Below are positions 32,161 through 45,472 of a DNA stretch of 64,000 nt, piece after piece. Position numbers and translations under genes: made by a program. The stretch spans positions 101,397,001 through 101,461,000 of the forward strand of contig CM071594.1 of NCBI GenBank assembly GCA_036435485.1, written 5' to 3'. The number at the start of each line of letters is the position of its first letter. The first letter of the stretch is position 1. A model generated the notes under the pieces. That model worked only from the letters and a program-made list of their open reading frames with translations. It was not told the origin of the DNA and ran no database searches. Source of the stretch: Saposhnikovia divaricata. Its lineage: Eukaryota; Streptophyta; Magnoliopsida; Apiales; Apiaceae.

Positions 32161-33581
32161 GTCTTCCCTCCTTAACAGGATTCCGTCCCCGGAATCCGCA
32201 GAAGAAAGAACAGGATTCTAAGACGCACCGCTTCCTTCCGACTGAAATTCCCAAGGCCTACGGCAATCCCCGCAACTTCGCTATCTCGCGACTCAGACGA
32301 TTCGGTACGCACATTTCCAATTCTTCATATCCATAGTGCTTCGGGTTAAACCGCGAAAAGAATTTCGAGAAATCCCTAATAGCCATGATTCCACTTTCAA
32401 CGTACAATGTCGATCGAGGAACCTAACAATCGGAAGGTCTCGATTTATTCCTCATTCAACTGTTTACCGAGCAACAATGCTAGAACACGAACACCCTGTC
32501 GCCATTTGTTAAGACACAAAAGAATAATGAAAACAACTGAAATGACAGAATCCTTGAATAAAATAGATTCCTTATCAATTTGAATGTCACACAATGTGAT
32601 CATGATTAAAAAGCTTGAGGCAACCATTAAAGGTTACAAAAGAATAACTGAGAGATCAATATGATCCAAGAAACTCAACGTTGCGTGTCTCAGTTAAGAC
32701 ATTACTAAAGGTAATTAGCCTTTTTGTATTGCACAACACACAAGTGATGGCGTCCATCCAACTTCTATCACACAGACAGATAGTCCTTGTGTCCCCTATA
32801 TAATAGGGTTGTTTGTCTCAGCTAGAGTAAGGAGCTTTGGAAGGAAATTTCTGGTTAAACAAATAAATAGCATCTTATAGCAAGAAACTTTCAAACGTAC
32901 ACCTTGGACAAAACTAAACAAATTCCAAAGGTGTTAATCCCGAAAGAAAGATTTAACGGGAGAGGATACTAGCACATGACGAGCAAGTAGTGCTGTACCA
33001 CGAATAAAATTTATCCACCATTAGAAAAATTAAGGCGGAAGTTCAATTTGAACAAACCTATCAGGGCTTCAGAAAAACCTGAAAAATAGGTATCATGACA
33101 GCCTCTGACACAATCGAAACCCAACAATCGGGTGAATACAAATGTTTAAAAGAACTATAACTTAGAAGACGAAATATATCTTCTAACACAATCTTCCAGT
33201 GAAGGAGTATCAAATAAATTATAGATGAAAAAGAATATTGCCGCGATCTCCACAGATGCATCCTCGGTCGGCTCTTCTGACGAAAGATCAATCAATTCTA
33301 AACTCTCTTCGCAACGTCTTAAGATACACGATACCCTACATCGATAACAACTCATAGCAGTCTTTAAAGACTCTACTGCCGCAATCTCCACTCGCAAGGA
33401 ATTCTACTCGGCTCGGAACCATCATCCTAAGGTAGAATCCTAATCTCGACTTACTCATTGGAATATATCCGATAATCCAACACGAACTCTATGTGAGTTC
33501 AGACATCCACACATAACTATTTATATAATCCTACGCTCTCACTTGTTTCTAGTTTCTATAACCCTTGCTCTGATACCATTC
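32161..33581 (-). mobile_element. Array internal domain 3 (1421 bp, non-coding)
   Basis: Exactly the same length as the other two internal domains, with a few private changes (e.g. GAAAGATC near 33283, ACTATTTATAT near 33517). No coding region supported. Confidence 0.88.
33567..33578 (-). other. Primer binding site, array internal 3 (tRNA-iMet)
   Basis: Minus-strand TGGTATCAGAGC next to the LTR4 end. Confidence 0.93.
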
Positions 33582-36500
33582 TGTAACGCCCCCAAATCCG
33601 GGGTCAGGGATATGGGTCGCTACCGCGGAAAACCTTAACAACCAAACAATCAACTGCCAATATTAAATCTAAAACATGACATCCGACCCCTAACTACCAA
33701 GAATCTTTTCAGGTTATAGACTTGGAAACAAGAAATCCAAAAATGCTTATAATAACTTACAACTCTTGGTACAACAATTCTCTTATACAGTCTTATGTTG
33801 TTAGTATCACCTTGACATAAGGTATACAACAACCACAATATTCTAATACAACAAATATTACAACTCAGGAATATGAATACCATACCAGTCTAACTAAACC
33901 TCTGGTAGACAAACTCAAAATACAGAATCACTCTGAGCCGATCATCAACTCGATCCATGACTTGCCCTGCTTCGAGCTAAACTAAGTCAACTGCATCCAC
34001 TATCTATCTCTGTAAAATAAGATTTAAACAAAAGCAAGAATGAGCGAAAGAGGCGCTCAGCAAGTAATATAATAGAGTATACTAAAATACTACCACAACT
34101 CACTCAAAATATATTTTTACTACTCCATACGACTTATAAATATAATTACTTTTGAAAAGAGATCAACTCAGAAATTCTTATAAATCTCGAAATACTACTC
34201 CGATATATCTCAATAACTTCTCAAAATACTACTCGAAAATAAATCAATAACTCCTCAAAATACTGCTCAAAGATAAATCAATAACTTCTCAAAATACTGC
34301 TCAAAGATGAATCAATAACTTCTCAAAATACTGCTCAAAGATAAATCAATAACTTCTCAAAATACCATTCGAATATAATTTAATAACTTCTCGGATCAAC
34401 ACCCTCTACTATTAACAGAACCACAAAGGCATCCGCTAACAGTCTAAGGTATCTAAGATTGGACTTCTTCTCGAAACGCCTTCTCAAGTAATGGATGATC
34501 AGTCCATTGCCACATCTCATTTTCTATCGATAGAAAGGATGGTCGACGTCTCGAACCACCCAAATAAAACTTCTCAGAAGGATGAGCCGTCTTTCTCGGC
34601 CCTTCATCCTTTATATGCAACAGTTTGGGCCGGTGCGTTACTCCGGTCACTTTTGCTTTTAGAAGCAATAATCCACAACTTACTTTATATATATATACAG
34701 ATATATATATATATATATAATCCCACCTTTAAATATACATATTCTGTAGTATGGAAATATTATTAAATATATCTTTATCATCTCTTCTACGAATACAAAT
34801 GAAGTATTTCGATAAACGTCTCAACAATATAAACCAACTTATAAAATAAATTGCAAACATCTCGTGTAATAAACAGCTCAACAATAATATATATGCATGT
34901 AAATTGCATGGATAAAATCTGGTATAAACCACTAGAAAGAATATATTTGCTTTTGAATATCGGAAGCTTAATCAGCATACTATATATAGATAACAATATA
35001 AATACTCCGAACGATGGAGTACGGGTTAGTAAACTTGCAATACCTGCATCATACTTTCGATATAAAATATACTCTGAACAATAGAGCATAAAGTAAATAA
35101 TTTTCAATTATGGATTTAAATCTAGTTCGCACATTTCATATATTTCAAAATACGAATACTCTGAACGATAGAGTATGCATAGATAAACTTGCCTCTGGTC
35201 CTGAGCATAAAGCAGAAAACCGCGAATAAATCCTTCGCACCTTGTCCAAGCAATTCCATGGAGGTAACTTACCTTTCTTCATACGACGCCCCGATCTTTC
35301 CTCTTTGATGCACGTCGTTCCAACTTGATTATACCCTAATGGTACTGAAATAGTTACGAGTACGTGTCAGTCCTACCTCGTATCTCGAGTAAACACAACT
35401 TGGAATTGTCACTAAATCATATAAAGTCAAACTATAGGTGTCCTCCCTATAGTTGACTATTCTATTATCACTTAGTACACATAACACATTTAGTAAAGAA
35501 AAGGAAATGGAAAAGTCCCCCTTTACCAAGTGGACATTTCCTGGAGTTAATCACCTCAAACAATTATAACACTTAATCAAACTCCAATTAACATATACAA
35601 CTATAACGCCTTTGACATTCTATGACACAAAATAATTAATAGATAATCCTCAAATCACAATTAATCTTCAACAGGGCACATAAATTCCCGAGACAACCAT
35701 TATCCTCAAATTAATACATAAATAGACAAATTAAACCCCAAGACACTATTAATCCTCGAAATGAATTCCCTGACACATATACATAAACATTTAGCACCCA
35801 AAACATGCCTTTAGACCATTAAAGTCAAATAAGTTAAATAAATTTAAATGCAGGAGATTTTTCGGAAAATTTCGGCATGACCTATTCGTTTATAGGACTA
35901 TGGGCACAGCCCCTCAATTGCAATACAACCCTGTTTTAGCAAAAATAAGCTGCCTCAACTTGCAGCAACATAAAATAAACTCATAAGAAAGTATCCGCCC
36001 TAACATGCGGCACATAGCACATAATGATTTATATTACACTACTACTTACGCTACACCAATGATCGTATTTCTCACGTATTTTAATGATACACGTGACAAT
36101 CAATCATTGATGTTCGTAAGCCCTAGGGAACAACCCCTAGCACTAACTATTACTTACGCTATATCGATGATCACACCACATAAGTATATGAATTATACCC
36201 GTGATAGTTAATCATGGATATTCGTAAGCCCTAGGGATTAGCCGAAAAGAATTACACAAATCTTTAAATATTGACATTTAAAAACTTGTGATCTTCTCAT
36301 AACCCCTAGCACAATTCTAATTATTATAAAATTCTAACATTTAACATGTATCACGTATTCCCATACTTACCATTTATTCAACTCATATTACTCCACAAAT
36401 AATACCAACATTACCAATCCACCAATATCCATAATTCGACTTACATAAGTAAAAGCGATATACATGACCGATAACCATTTAACCATATATAATCCAACAC

Positions 36501-37215
36501 CAAGTACTTGTTACTAGTAACTGACTATTAACCAACCACTTACAAATCAACACCAAGCAGTTGACAATTATATATTCAACGAATACTATGACTCGATTTA
36601 TAACATTTAGCATATGGCATTTACAGTTAACAATTACAATTGAAAACTAACAATTAGCAATTAGCACTTAACATTTACTCGAACTTGCAATTAGTCCTCC
36701 ACAATTATAATTAGCAACTTAACTCTCCAAATTAACTTATGGAAATTAAACAATATCCATAATTTAAAATATTAATCTACTTGTAAAAATTAACAATTAA
36801 CTCACAATTTATATCTAATTACAATTTCGACAATTAAACAATACTCGCAATTTTACAACTAATTAAATTGCAACAATACTAATTTAATAATTAAACTACT
36901 ACAATTAACACATTAAACTCATAATTTATCTCCAATTAAATCACCACAATTATCAATAGTAATTATACTCCTCCGAATTAAATACGGAAATTCAACTAAT
37001 ATACTTAACTTACTACATTAATCTAATTACGAAATTATTAATTAACTCGCAATTTAAATCAATACAATTACAACGATAATCTCACAATTAAACTAATTCA
37101 ATCACAACAATTACATAATCAAACTCAAATTTACTACGAATTTAATACGAAGATTACATACTTAAAACACGAAACGAATTATACCTCTTCGATTTTCAAG
37201 CTCCCCAAACAATCT

Positions 37216-37265
<50 letters not shown>

Positions 37266-37892
37266 CGCTACACCACAGCCTCCACAGCGCCACAGCTACG
37301 CACAACCTCGCCGGACTGCTCCCGCCGGCTGCAAGTCGCGGCGGCGCCGCCACCTGCGCGCGACCTCTCCCCCTTCCCGTGACTAACCAGAACACGCACA
37401 TACACACTGAATTACACACACCCACACACACATGTATATATATATGTATGTATATCCCCAATTGATTTCCCCCAATTCAATTTCATCAACCCTAATTTCT
37501 TCTCTTTTCTTCCCCTCTTTCCTTTTTCTCTCTCCCCGTTCTATTTCTGTGTGTGTATATGTGTGGCTGCGTGTGTATTGATGAAAGTATAAGAGCTGTG
37601 TTAGTGTTTTTAACCTAATGGGCTTGGCCCAATAACAATTAAAAGCATTAAAAAATAATACTACATGCCTTTAAATAACATTTTTAATTACAAACTCTAA
37701 TTTGTAAAAATAAAAAAAATTTCTAGCATAATTAAATACTAGAATATTTTTAAAGATATTCGGAGAAAGAAATAAAATTAAATCTCAATTTTCCAATTTA
37801 ATATGCATTTTACAAATAATAATAATTTATAAACACAAATCGAAAAAAAATAAAATAATAATAATTTATTTTGAAAAATTCGGATTGTCACA
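33582..37892 (-). mobile_element. Array LTR4 (4311 bp), outermost 5' LTR
   Basis: Its minus-strand start TGTGACAATCC at 37892 directly abuts GGATT, so it is the outer 5' LTR. It has the shortest CT run (37213-37262), which explains most of its smaller size. Confidence 0.92.
37213..37262. repeat. (CT)n microsatellite in array LTR4
   Basis: Run of about 50 bases, the shortest of the four LTR copies. Confidence 0.9.
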
Positions 37893-37897
37893 GGATT
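37893..37897. repeat. Target site duplication GGATT, right copy (array)
   Basis: Follows the outer LTR terminus TGTCACA; matches 16169-16173. Confidence 0.9.
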
Positions 37898-38029
37898 TTT
37901 ATTTATTTTATAAAAAACAGTGGAGTTAGGCGGCTGATCAGTCCCGCACTAACCCCGGACAATGCACACAGCAAAGTCCCTCCAAGTGGATCCAAGGCAC
38001 ACATTGGCCTCAACTTTTGACCATTAAAC

Positions 38030-38100
38030 TGGCCCATAATATGGTCTCCCCGAAGGGACATCCGTTGACCATAATATGGTCTCCCCGAAGGGACTCCAAA
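38030..38100 (+). repeat. Direct repeat of an ATAATATGGTCTCC module in LTR O
   Basis: A CATAATATGGTCTCCCCGAA module occurs twice, about 35 bases apart. Confidence 0.9.
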
Positions 38101-38229
38101 AACATTCCAATTCTATATCCGACGCACTAGGTGTCGGAACAATCGACAACCCGTGCCAACCAACTAACTGGAAACTCACGTTCCAAAACAACAACTCATA
38201 ATCCAAGAGTCAATGAAGGATTCAAGATC

Positions 38230-38425
38230 AACCGGTGTTGACAAGTTCGATACAACAATTGGGTAATAAATGAAGAACAACCTTCTCAAAAGGTATCGAC
38301 AAGTTCGATAGAATACAGGGTGATAACCGAATAATCAAGATCTTCAATAAATACCGACGAGTTCGATAATAAATGGGGTGGAGAATATAAAGAACAATAT
38401 TTTGAATAAGTATTGACAAGATAGA
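38230..38425 (+). repeat. Degenerate tandem repeat with a GACAAGTTCGATA core in LTR O
   Basis: About four copies at roughly 55-65-base spacing (near 38240, 38298, 38355, 38415) around a core of the form TTGACAAGTTCGATA. Confidence 0.75.
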
Positions 38426-40499
38426 TATGAATAATTGGGGACATATCATCATTACTTGATTAAAGAGAAAATCGACTTGGGCAACAATAAAAGATATAAA
38501 TCGCAACAAGATTGCCAACAATTGAAATCCTAAGTTGGAGCAGGCACATAATCAAGCACTACGCATTTAATAAAATTTCACAACACATAGTAAGGTTTGA
38601 ATCAACATAAGCGAGTAAAGCAGTTTAAACGATTATTTATAAAATAATTTCAGGATAATTAATTGCAGTTCAGTTGAAGAAAACATTTCCAAAAGGGGGT
38701 CCATTGGTGAAAATATGTTAAAAATCAGGAATTACGCCAGCAGGTTTTCATAAGGTTTAAAATCTTGGATTTTTCCTTATTTGGAATATTCCTTAAACAT
38801 TTTTTAAGAAAATAAAAGAAATGGCCTTCCACTGAGGAATCCAATAACATGCCATTATTAAAGTATTTTTCAAGAAAAGGTCCTTTGTAAAATCAGTTGA
38901 GAATTTAAATTTGAACCATAGGTGGAGAAAATTGACATTTGCATGCTACTTGAAGAAGTGCATCATTTTCTAAATATAATTTGACCGAATCATTATATAC
39001 TAACAGGAATGGAATGTCATCACTTGAACAATAAGTGAGGAGCAACAACACTTGCCTCGATACACGAAGTTCTCGATCCTAACACTGATCCATGATTTAA
39101 CTTTCTCTTCTTCTTACACGTTGACCTCTTACTCGGCCCTACCTCCATCTTTCCTTCCTAACTCGCCAATCTTCACGTCAATACATTCGTCATCTTCAAT
39201 AATTATCCTTCTGTTCGAATTTCCGTTTACCCGTGCACAGCTCTTGGCCAGGTCTCTTACTCGTACCTTTGCAAGGTAAAGTACTATTTCGGTTTCAACC
39301 AAGCAAAACCTTATTGTCTGCTCTATTCTACCCATACGCGTCCTATAACACTTACACATACAACACTTATAGAACATATCCAATTATATCATGAAATAGT
39401 TTTAGTATAATCCACTAAGTCAAGTAAACACCCAACATAGATTGTCATTTAACCCTTGGACATTTACCAGTGTTAAACACTTCAAAACAATACATCAACT
39501 TAATCTTCACAACGACAATTAATCCTCAAGAAAATCAACTAACACACATATACTTAGACTATTAGCAATCATGGCATACTTTTAGATCATTGAAATCAAA
39601 TAAGTTAAATAGATTTACTGGGGAATTTTAGAAAATTTTGGCATGAAGTATTCGTATATAGGACTATCCACCTGTTTTTCAATTCAACAATTTACCTTAT
39701 AAATCATACGAAAATTATTCCGCCTCAACTTACAGCAACATAAAAGTAAACAAGTAAGAAAAGTACCCGCCCAGACTTAGGGCATCTAAACAATTAAGGA
39801 AAGTATCCGCCCAGACTTGCGGCATCTAAACACGTAAGAAAAGTAAACAATCAAGAAAATAAACTAACATTTTAACCTTGCTATAGACCACATTTGAAAA
39901 CTATACAACCAGTAAATGAATTCATAATATTATATAAAAATTTTGAAATAACCTTTTTGTAAATTGAACTATCCTGGGTCACAGCCCCTCAATTTCAATC
40001 AAAACCAAATCAAACCAAACCATACAGCCTCTAAGGCCAGTGGTACGTTTCAGAAGTCACCACTTTACGTTTACACAAAGTATATAGTTTAATCAACTAT
40101 AAAATACTTAATCGAAACCATCTTGACCACACATATAACTCACCACCAAGTATCTGACAAATACAACATTCAACAATTTCTACGACTCGACTTTATAACA
40201 TTTAGCACATAGACATTTACAACTAGTAAAACCATATAACCCCACATATTATCCGACAACCATCATTAGAAATTAACAATCACTAAACCCAAACATTTAA
40301 TCGGACTCACCATAATCCCAAATATTATAATTAACAACTATACTCTCCGAATTAATTTACGGAAATTACAACAATATATATTCACAATTAAATCTAATTA
40401 AATTACGAAAATTAAATAATTAAAATTGAAATACGATGTCATGATACCAACATTACCACCGGAAACCAAACCCGGAAAATCTCTCCCTCGTTAGTCTCT

Positions 40500-40500
<1 letters not shown>

Positions 40501-40571
<71 letters not shown>
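40501..40571. repeat. (CT)n microsatellite in LTR O
   Basis: A short C run followed by CT repeats, at the same relative place as the runs in the array LTRs. Confidence 0.9.
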
Positions 40572-40573
<2 letters not shown>

Positions 40574-41530
40574 GCTGCACAGCAGCCAGCACCACCATCA
40601 CCGGTGGTCGCCCTACTCCGGTCGGACCTCCACCACAGCACAGCACAGCCCCGCCGCCGCCCGCCACTACCTTCCATCACAATACCCACACCCCGCATAC
40701 ACCCATACACACACATATATACACACACACACACACACGACCTACACACATATACATGCTACTTACACACATATACACGCGTATATATATAAACACACAC
40801 CTCTCTTCTTCTCCTTTAATTACCAACCCCCAATTGATTTCCCTAAAACCCTAATTTCTTCCCCCTTTTCTTTTCTCTCTCCCCGATTGTCTTTTACTCT
40901 CGACTGTTGTGTTTGTGTGAGTTATTGGGTTTGGCCTAATACATAAATATTACTGCTACCCACTTCTTCCGGGCCCAAATAAAGTGCTACTTTTTCACTT
41001 TTAAAACTAATAAATGACTTTTACAAATCGAAATTAAATAGAAAATTGTGAAAATCAAACTTTTCATTTTTAAAATAAAGAATATAAAATTACGAGCACG
41101 CACCTATTTTTAAAATATTTTTAGGATAAAAAATGAATTAAATATGGATTTTACAAGTTTTGATCCTTTGAAAGCAATAAAACCTCTTAAAATCATATTA
41201 AAATACTAAAAAACCCAAATTAATTCACCCAATGATTTTAAAAACTAAACAATATTTTAAAGATAATAACACAAAAGATTTCATAATTTTTAATAACTCC
41301 AATAATTTTATAAAATTGCCAGAGGATCAAAAATGCATGTTTTAAACATATTTAAATCCTCGAAAATACAAATAAAAATACACAGACTTACACATCACAC
41401 CCAAATCATCATGGAAACACATAAATACAATTTCACATATATTCCACCTTTCCAACAATATTCACATAATAAAATTCATAATTTATATTAAATAAGAAAT
41501 TCTAAATTCGCGATTTTCTAGGTCATTATA

Positions 41531-41597
41531 TCCATGGCTTATTGGAAAGAATGGGTTTAAAGTAGATCAAACAAGAGGATACAATGACAACTTAATT
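41531..41597 (+). pseudogene. LINE ORF2, resumed after the 26-kb insertion
   Basis: After TCCAT (41531-41535) the LINE reading frame continues with WLIGKNGFKVDQTRGYND, joining the IKCTQDP that ends at 15523. This is the RT C-terminal region with its expected DPWL motif and confirms the nested order. The frame is lost at about 41598, where S-type LTR sequence begins; the rest of the LINE and its poly(A) tail are not in the window. Confidence 0.82.
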
Positions 41598-42660
41598 GCA
41601 ACTTGGTTGCTACTCATTTATTGAATCTTTGTGTACCTTCTCATCATTCGAGGGGTAAGAGTGTTGGAACAAGTTGGTATCCATTAACAAGCAGCAGCTT
41701 GCGAAATATTGGTGAATTTTCCTTTCCAACTAGATACGACTACTTTGTGGAGTCTTTTCAACAAGTATTATACTTGGGGAAAGGGGGACGAACTTTACCT
41801 TCAGAGTCAATGATTCTATTCGAACTAGGAGTTGTGTAAGAGGCCGAGTAGTGCCGGTCCATCCCATTTGGCCCAACCGTTGGCCGGGGAGATCTAACAG
41901 GGCGGTAGACAAGTAAATCCGTTAGCTCTTCCTTCTACCGGTAGTAAAACTAATTTGAGCTGTACAATCTGCGACTGATCATCGTAAGGATTGGAACAGC
42001 GGGCGCGATGAATACTCCAGCATTAGTTCATCATCCAAATTTATTTATTGTCTGCAACATGAAGTATCACTCTTGTTAACAGGGTTGAGAATTGTTCAAA
42101 ACTTGAAGTACTTTTTCTTACCTTGTAACTTCATCGTTTATGTTATACTGGCATCAATTCCGTAAATGCATGGCATATGGTTTGAAAGATACTTTTGAAC
42201 TGTTATATATTATCGTTCAGTTATACATTATTGTTGGTGGGTTATTGCTCACCCTTGCTTTATTATTATATCACAACAACAGCTAGACTAGATGACTCGC
42301 ACAAGGCGCACTCGACGCTGATGAGGACGATGAGACTACCAGAGCTGAAGAGGAAGATATTGGTAGGATTAATTCATTCTTTCAGTACCAAGTATATTGG
42401 CTAGTATGACTTATGTAAATGGATGGCAAAAAGTATGTATTTATATTGTAATTCTTTTGGGTTGTAAGAACTCAAAATGTGATTAACAAAATTTAATTGT
42501 TACTCTGATTTCATCTTTGGGACTATAATGGGTGTGTTTTATATTGTTGTGTTGCGTCATAAAGATGTAATTTATTTTATGTTGAAGTAATTTCAAGTAT
42601 TGTGGACAGAAATGGAGACTGTAACGACCGGATCTCGGACCCCGGATCTGGGGTGTTACA
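41598..42660 (+). mobile_element. S-type LTR, 3' terminal 1063 bp (nested in the left LTR of M)
   Basis: Aligns base for base with 62279-63341 at roughly 95% identity by eye. It ends GGTGTTACA and is followed by CCTTG, the same junction as on the right. Its left 3.5 kb, and the part of the M LTR beyond it, are missing; the break against the LINE falls in a GCAACTTGG sequence. Small frames here (41603-41839, 42195-42404) recur in the right copy but show no protein family. Confidence 0.85.
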
Positions 42661-45440
42661 CCTTGGGTTCCCGAATTTTGATGAGTTTGAGCGAGATAGC
42701 GATATGTTTGATGAATGAAGCTATACTAATGAAGAAATGGGAACCCGTACTATTTTTAAATAATTTTCCAACGATCAGAAATATTTAAAATAATTTTTAA
42801 AGTTCTAATAACTTTTAAAATAAATAATACGATTTTTAAATCACCCTGGAATATTTAATAAATATTCAAATAATATTTATAAAATAAATAATCAGCTTAG
42901 AATATTCAATAAATATTTAAATAATATTTATTAAATAAATAATCATTCATACTATTCTCAAATAAAAATAATATTCAAATTATTAATAAATATTCAAATA
43001 ATATTTATTAATATCATCAAGGAGATTTTAATCCGAAAATATCCAATTTTTATATATTGGAATATTTTAAAAAAAAATATACGTCATATAACACTTCCGG
43101 TGACTTCCGGGTTTTATGTCCTTATCCGGACGAAATATCTCCGACTCCCCTACTAAGAAAAGGTATTATCATGCTCTACTGGGAACTTGTAACACATCAT
43201 CGTATACATATATATAAGAGTCTATGCATACGTACATACTTAACAGGTTTATAAATCCACGTAAATAACCATACACCATATGCTGATTCACAAAAATACT
43301 ATTAAGCAGTTCATAACAGTTATACCACAACAACAACAGTTTAAAATACTTGGAGTACAAGTTTCGAAAACTTACCTGATAGTGTCGGAATAGTCTGGGC
43401 TCTGTCTCTAATGTTATGATCTATAATAACCAATAAGGTTCGGTTAGTTCGCTAAACGATCCCGTCAAATCAACTATTTACATAAAGACACAACTTCGTA
43501 ACGATACATCCTTACTACACATTTGGCTTATTATAAGTCCATGATATCCTTTAACCACTTTTGATAATTATTGGTTTCATAACGACTTTCGTTAAAGGTC
43601 ATTTTTAACGAAACTAAAGTTCGTCTTAATTCGTCTCCTAAAAGGTTCTTTCACTTGCGCAACTTTGATTCGAAAAATTCTATAAAATCGAAAAATAAAC
43701 TTTTACATGAAATTCTTTTTCTCACTTCTTCTTAACTGTCCAGAGGAGTTTTTATCCAAATTTCATAATTAAGAACATCTTTTTGATAGCTCAATTGTTG
43801 CTATAAAAATAGCTTCTTTCTGCAGTGGTTTCTCATGCGCATGCTTGACTTAAACATTTCTATAAAATTGAAAATTTCGTATTTCTACTCCAAATTTATA
43901 TGGGATCTTAAGTACTGACCATATTACTCCTCATACAATTTTCATAATCACAGACCATTTTTAAAGGGCTGGTTTGGCTTTTCAAAGTCAGTCCATTTTA
44001 CGATTCGTCCGTTTTTAACCGGTTTCAGTAAAACAAGCATAACTCAAAAACCGTAAATCATTTTAAGTCGATTCAAATTCTCAAATACACTACAAGGTCA
44101 GACCTTCAAGTTCTTAAGCAGTTTTGTCCAAAAATCATGCTTTAACCATTCATAAGTTTCTGTCCTAGAGGTCTAATGGGAATTTGACATTATAACGACT
44201 ATAATCGATCATTTCTAAATTCCATAAATTCCATTAAACCACTTAAACAACCACACAACATCAAGATCATATAAACATCATCAAGGGTATCTAAGACCAG
44301 TGGTAACATCCATTTATCACTACCCAAGATTTATCCATACTTATAAAGCTTAAAACATCACAATCCCCTTAAACATGTACATACTTGCATCAACCTTTCA
44401 AATCAACTTATAACTCATGAAGTTTAAGGTGGGTGTGAGTGTTTTACCTTCCTTGGAGTCTTAAAAACCTTAACCAAGCTTGACTTTCTATAAAAACACC
44501 TTAGATAGCTTTAACAACCTTTAACCTTCAAGACCTAAACAACCAAGTTTAAAATTTTCGGAGTCAGCATGACCTATCTTGAAAGAACTGGAAGAACGAG
44601 GATCTTACCTTACTTATCTGAATGAGGCTCCTGAATAAGAGTTGTATAGTATCTCAATAGCTTTCCAACAAGCTAAAGAAAACAAAATTTCATTAAAAAA
44701 TGAGGGAGATACGGCTGTTTTACAGGGCTGCTGTCTGTTTCGCCGAAATGGAGAGTTCTTGGAGTTTTTCTTACTTCAATCTTGGCTACTACTTGTTTGA
44801 AATGGTTGTAATGCCTTCTATCATAACTTAGCTGGTCCTTTAGAAAATAAATCAATTACCCATAACATAATAATTATAGTGAATCACTTTTGCTAATGGT
44901 AATGGACCTTGTCTCCTTAATTGCCAAGTTGATTTCCTTGATTGCCAATTAGCTTCCTTGTATTCTCTTCCACTAACTAATGGTATAATACACCACTTAA
45001 TACTATAATTCATTATATGTATATATGTATTTAATTTATTTACTCTACATCATACTATTCCCGCGTATTCCCGGTACAATATTTATTCCTTAATTTTCAT
45101 GCTAATCTTCAATAATCCTTAAAATGTTTTTGGTTCAACATTCTAATTTCTTTATCCTAGTACTTTGGTTGCATGGTCATTTTCAAATTATATAACTCTT
45201 GGGCTTGTCACAGTACTCTTATTTATCGATACCTCATGAAACGTAGGTCGTTAGAGAAGTAGGATTCTTCGAATTCCGGCGACATTTACATACACTTATT
45301 TCACTTAAGAAATCATAATATCAACTCGAATCTTAAATATTCACCATACCTAAGTGGTGTTTGGAATCATTTCCTTTAAGTAATGAAATTACTATTCATT
45401 CAAATCGTTTTACAATAGTACAAAAATTCGGGTTCTTACA
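42661..45440 (-). mobile_element. Left (3') LTR of element M, remaining 2780 bp
   Basis: The minus-strand start TGTAAGAACCCGAATTTTTG at 45440 is directly preceded by the polypurine tract. Bases 42661-43320 match 63342-64000 at about 97% by eye. The end of the LTR is missing because the region left of the nested S-type LTR is deleted. No gene; minus-strand GT/AG-rich AT sequence only. Confidence 0.85.
42838..43030. repeat. AT-rich imperfect repeat block (M LTR)
   Basis: Repeated AATATTCAAATAATATTTAT-like modules with inverted partners; the same block is at about 63520-63700 in the right LTR. Confidence 0.8.
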
Positions 45441-45458
45441 ACCTTCCCCCTTAAAAGG
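45441..45458 (-). other. Polypurine tract of M
   Basis: Minus-strand CCTTTTAAGGGGGAAGGT immediately before the LTR start. The array's tract (GTTAAGGAGGGAAGAC) and the GGACGGAATCC just upstream of both are clearly related. Confidence 0.88.
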
Positions 45459-45472
45459 ATTCCGTCCCGGGA

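Larger units (their letters stand above)
37898..41530 (-). mobile_element. Solo LTR O, right part
   Basis: Continuation of 15524-16173. It contains paralogous versions of array-LTR landmarks: CCGCCCAGACTTGCGGC near 39810 matches CCGCCCTGACATGCGGC in the array, and a CT run at 40508-40571 is followed by CGCTGCAC as in the array. Its minus-strand start reads TATAATGACC at 41530, a TG-to-TA change from the expected terminus. No polypurine tract, primer site or coding region accompanies it, hence solo LTR. TCCAT follows. Confidence 0.8.

Noticed and set aside
41603..42404. Possible host exons (frames at 41603-41839 and 42195-42404, repeated at 62284-62493)
   Set aside because: Both lie inside the S-type LTR, differ between copies by frame-changing bases and match no family I know.
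42615..42660. TGTAACGACC...GGTGTTACA as a tiny inverted-repeat transposon
   Set aside because: It is the normal end of the S-type LTR; the TGTAAC is internal and absent (CATAAC) in the right copy, while GTTACA/CCTTG is the true boundary.
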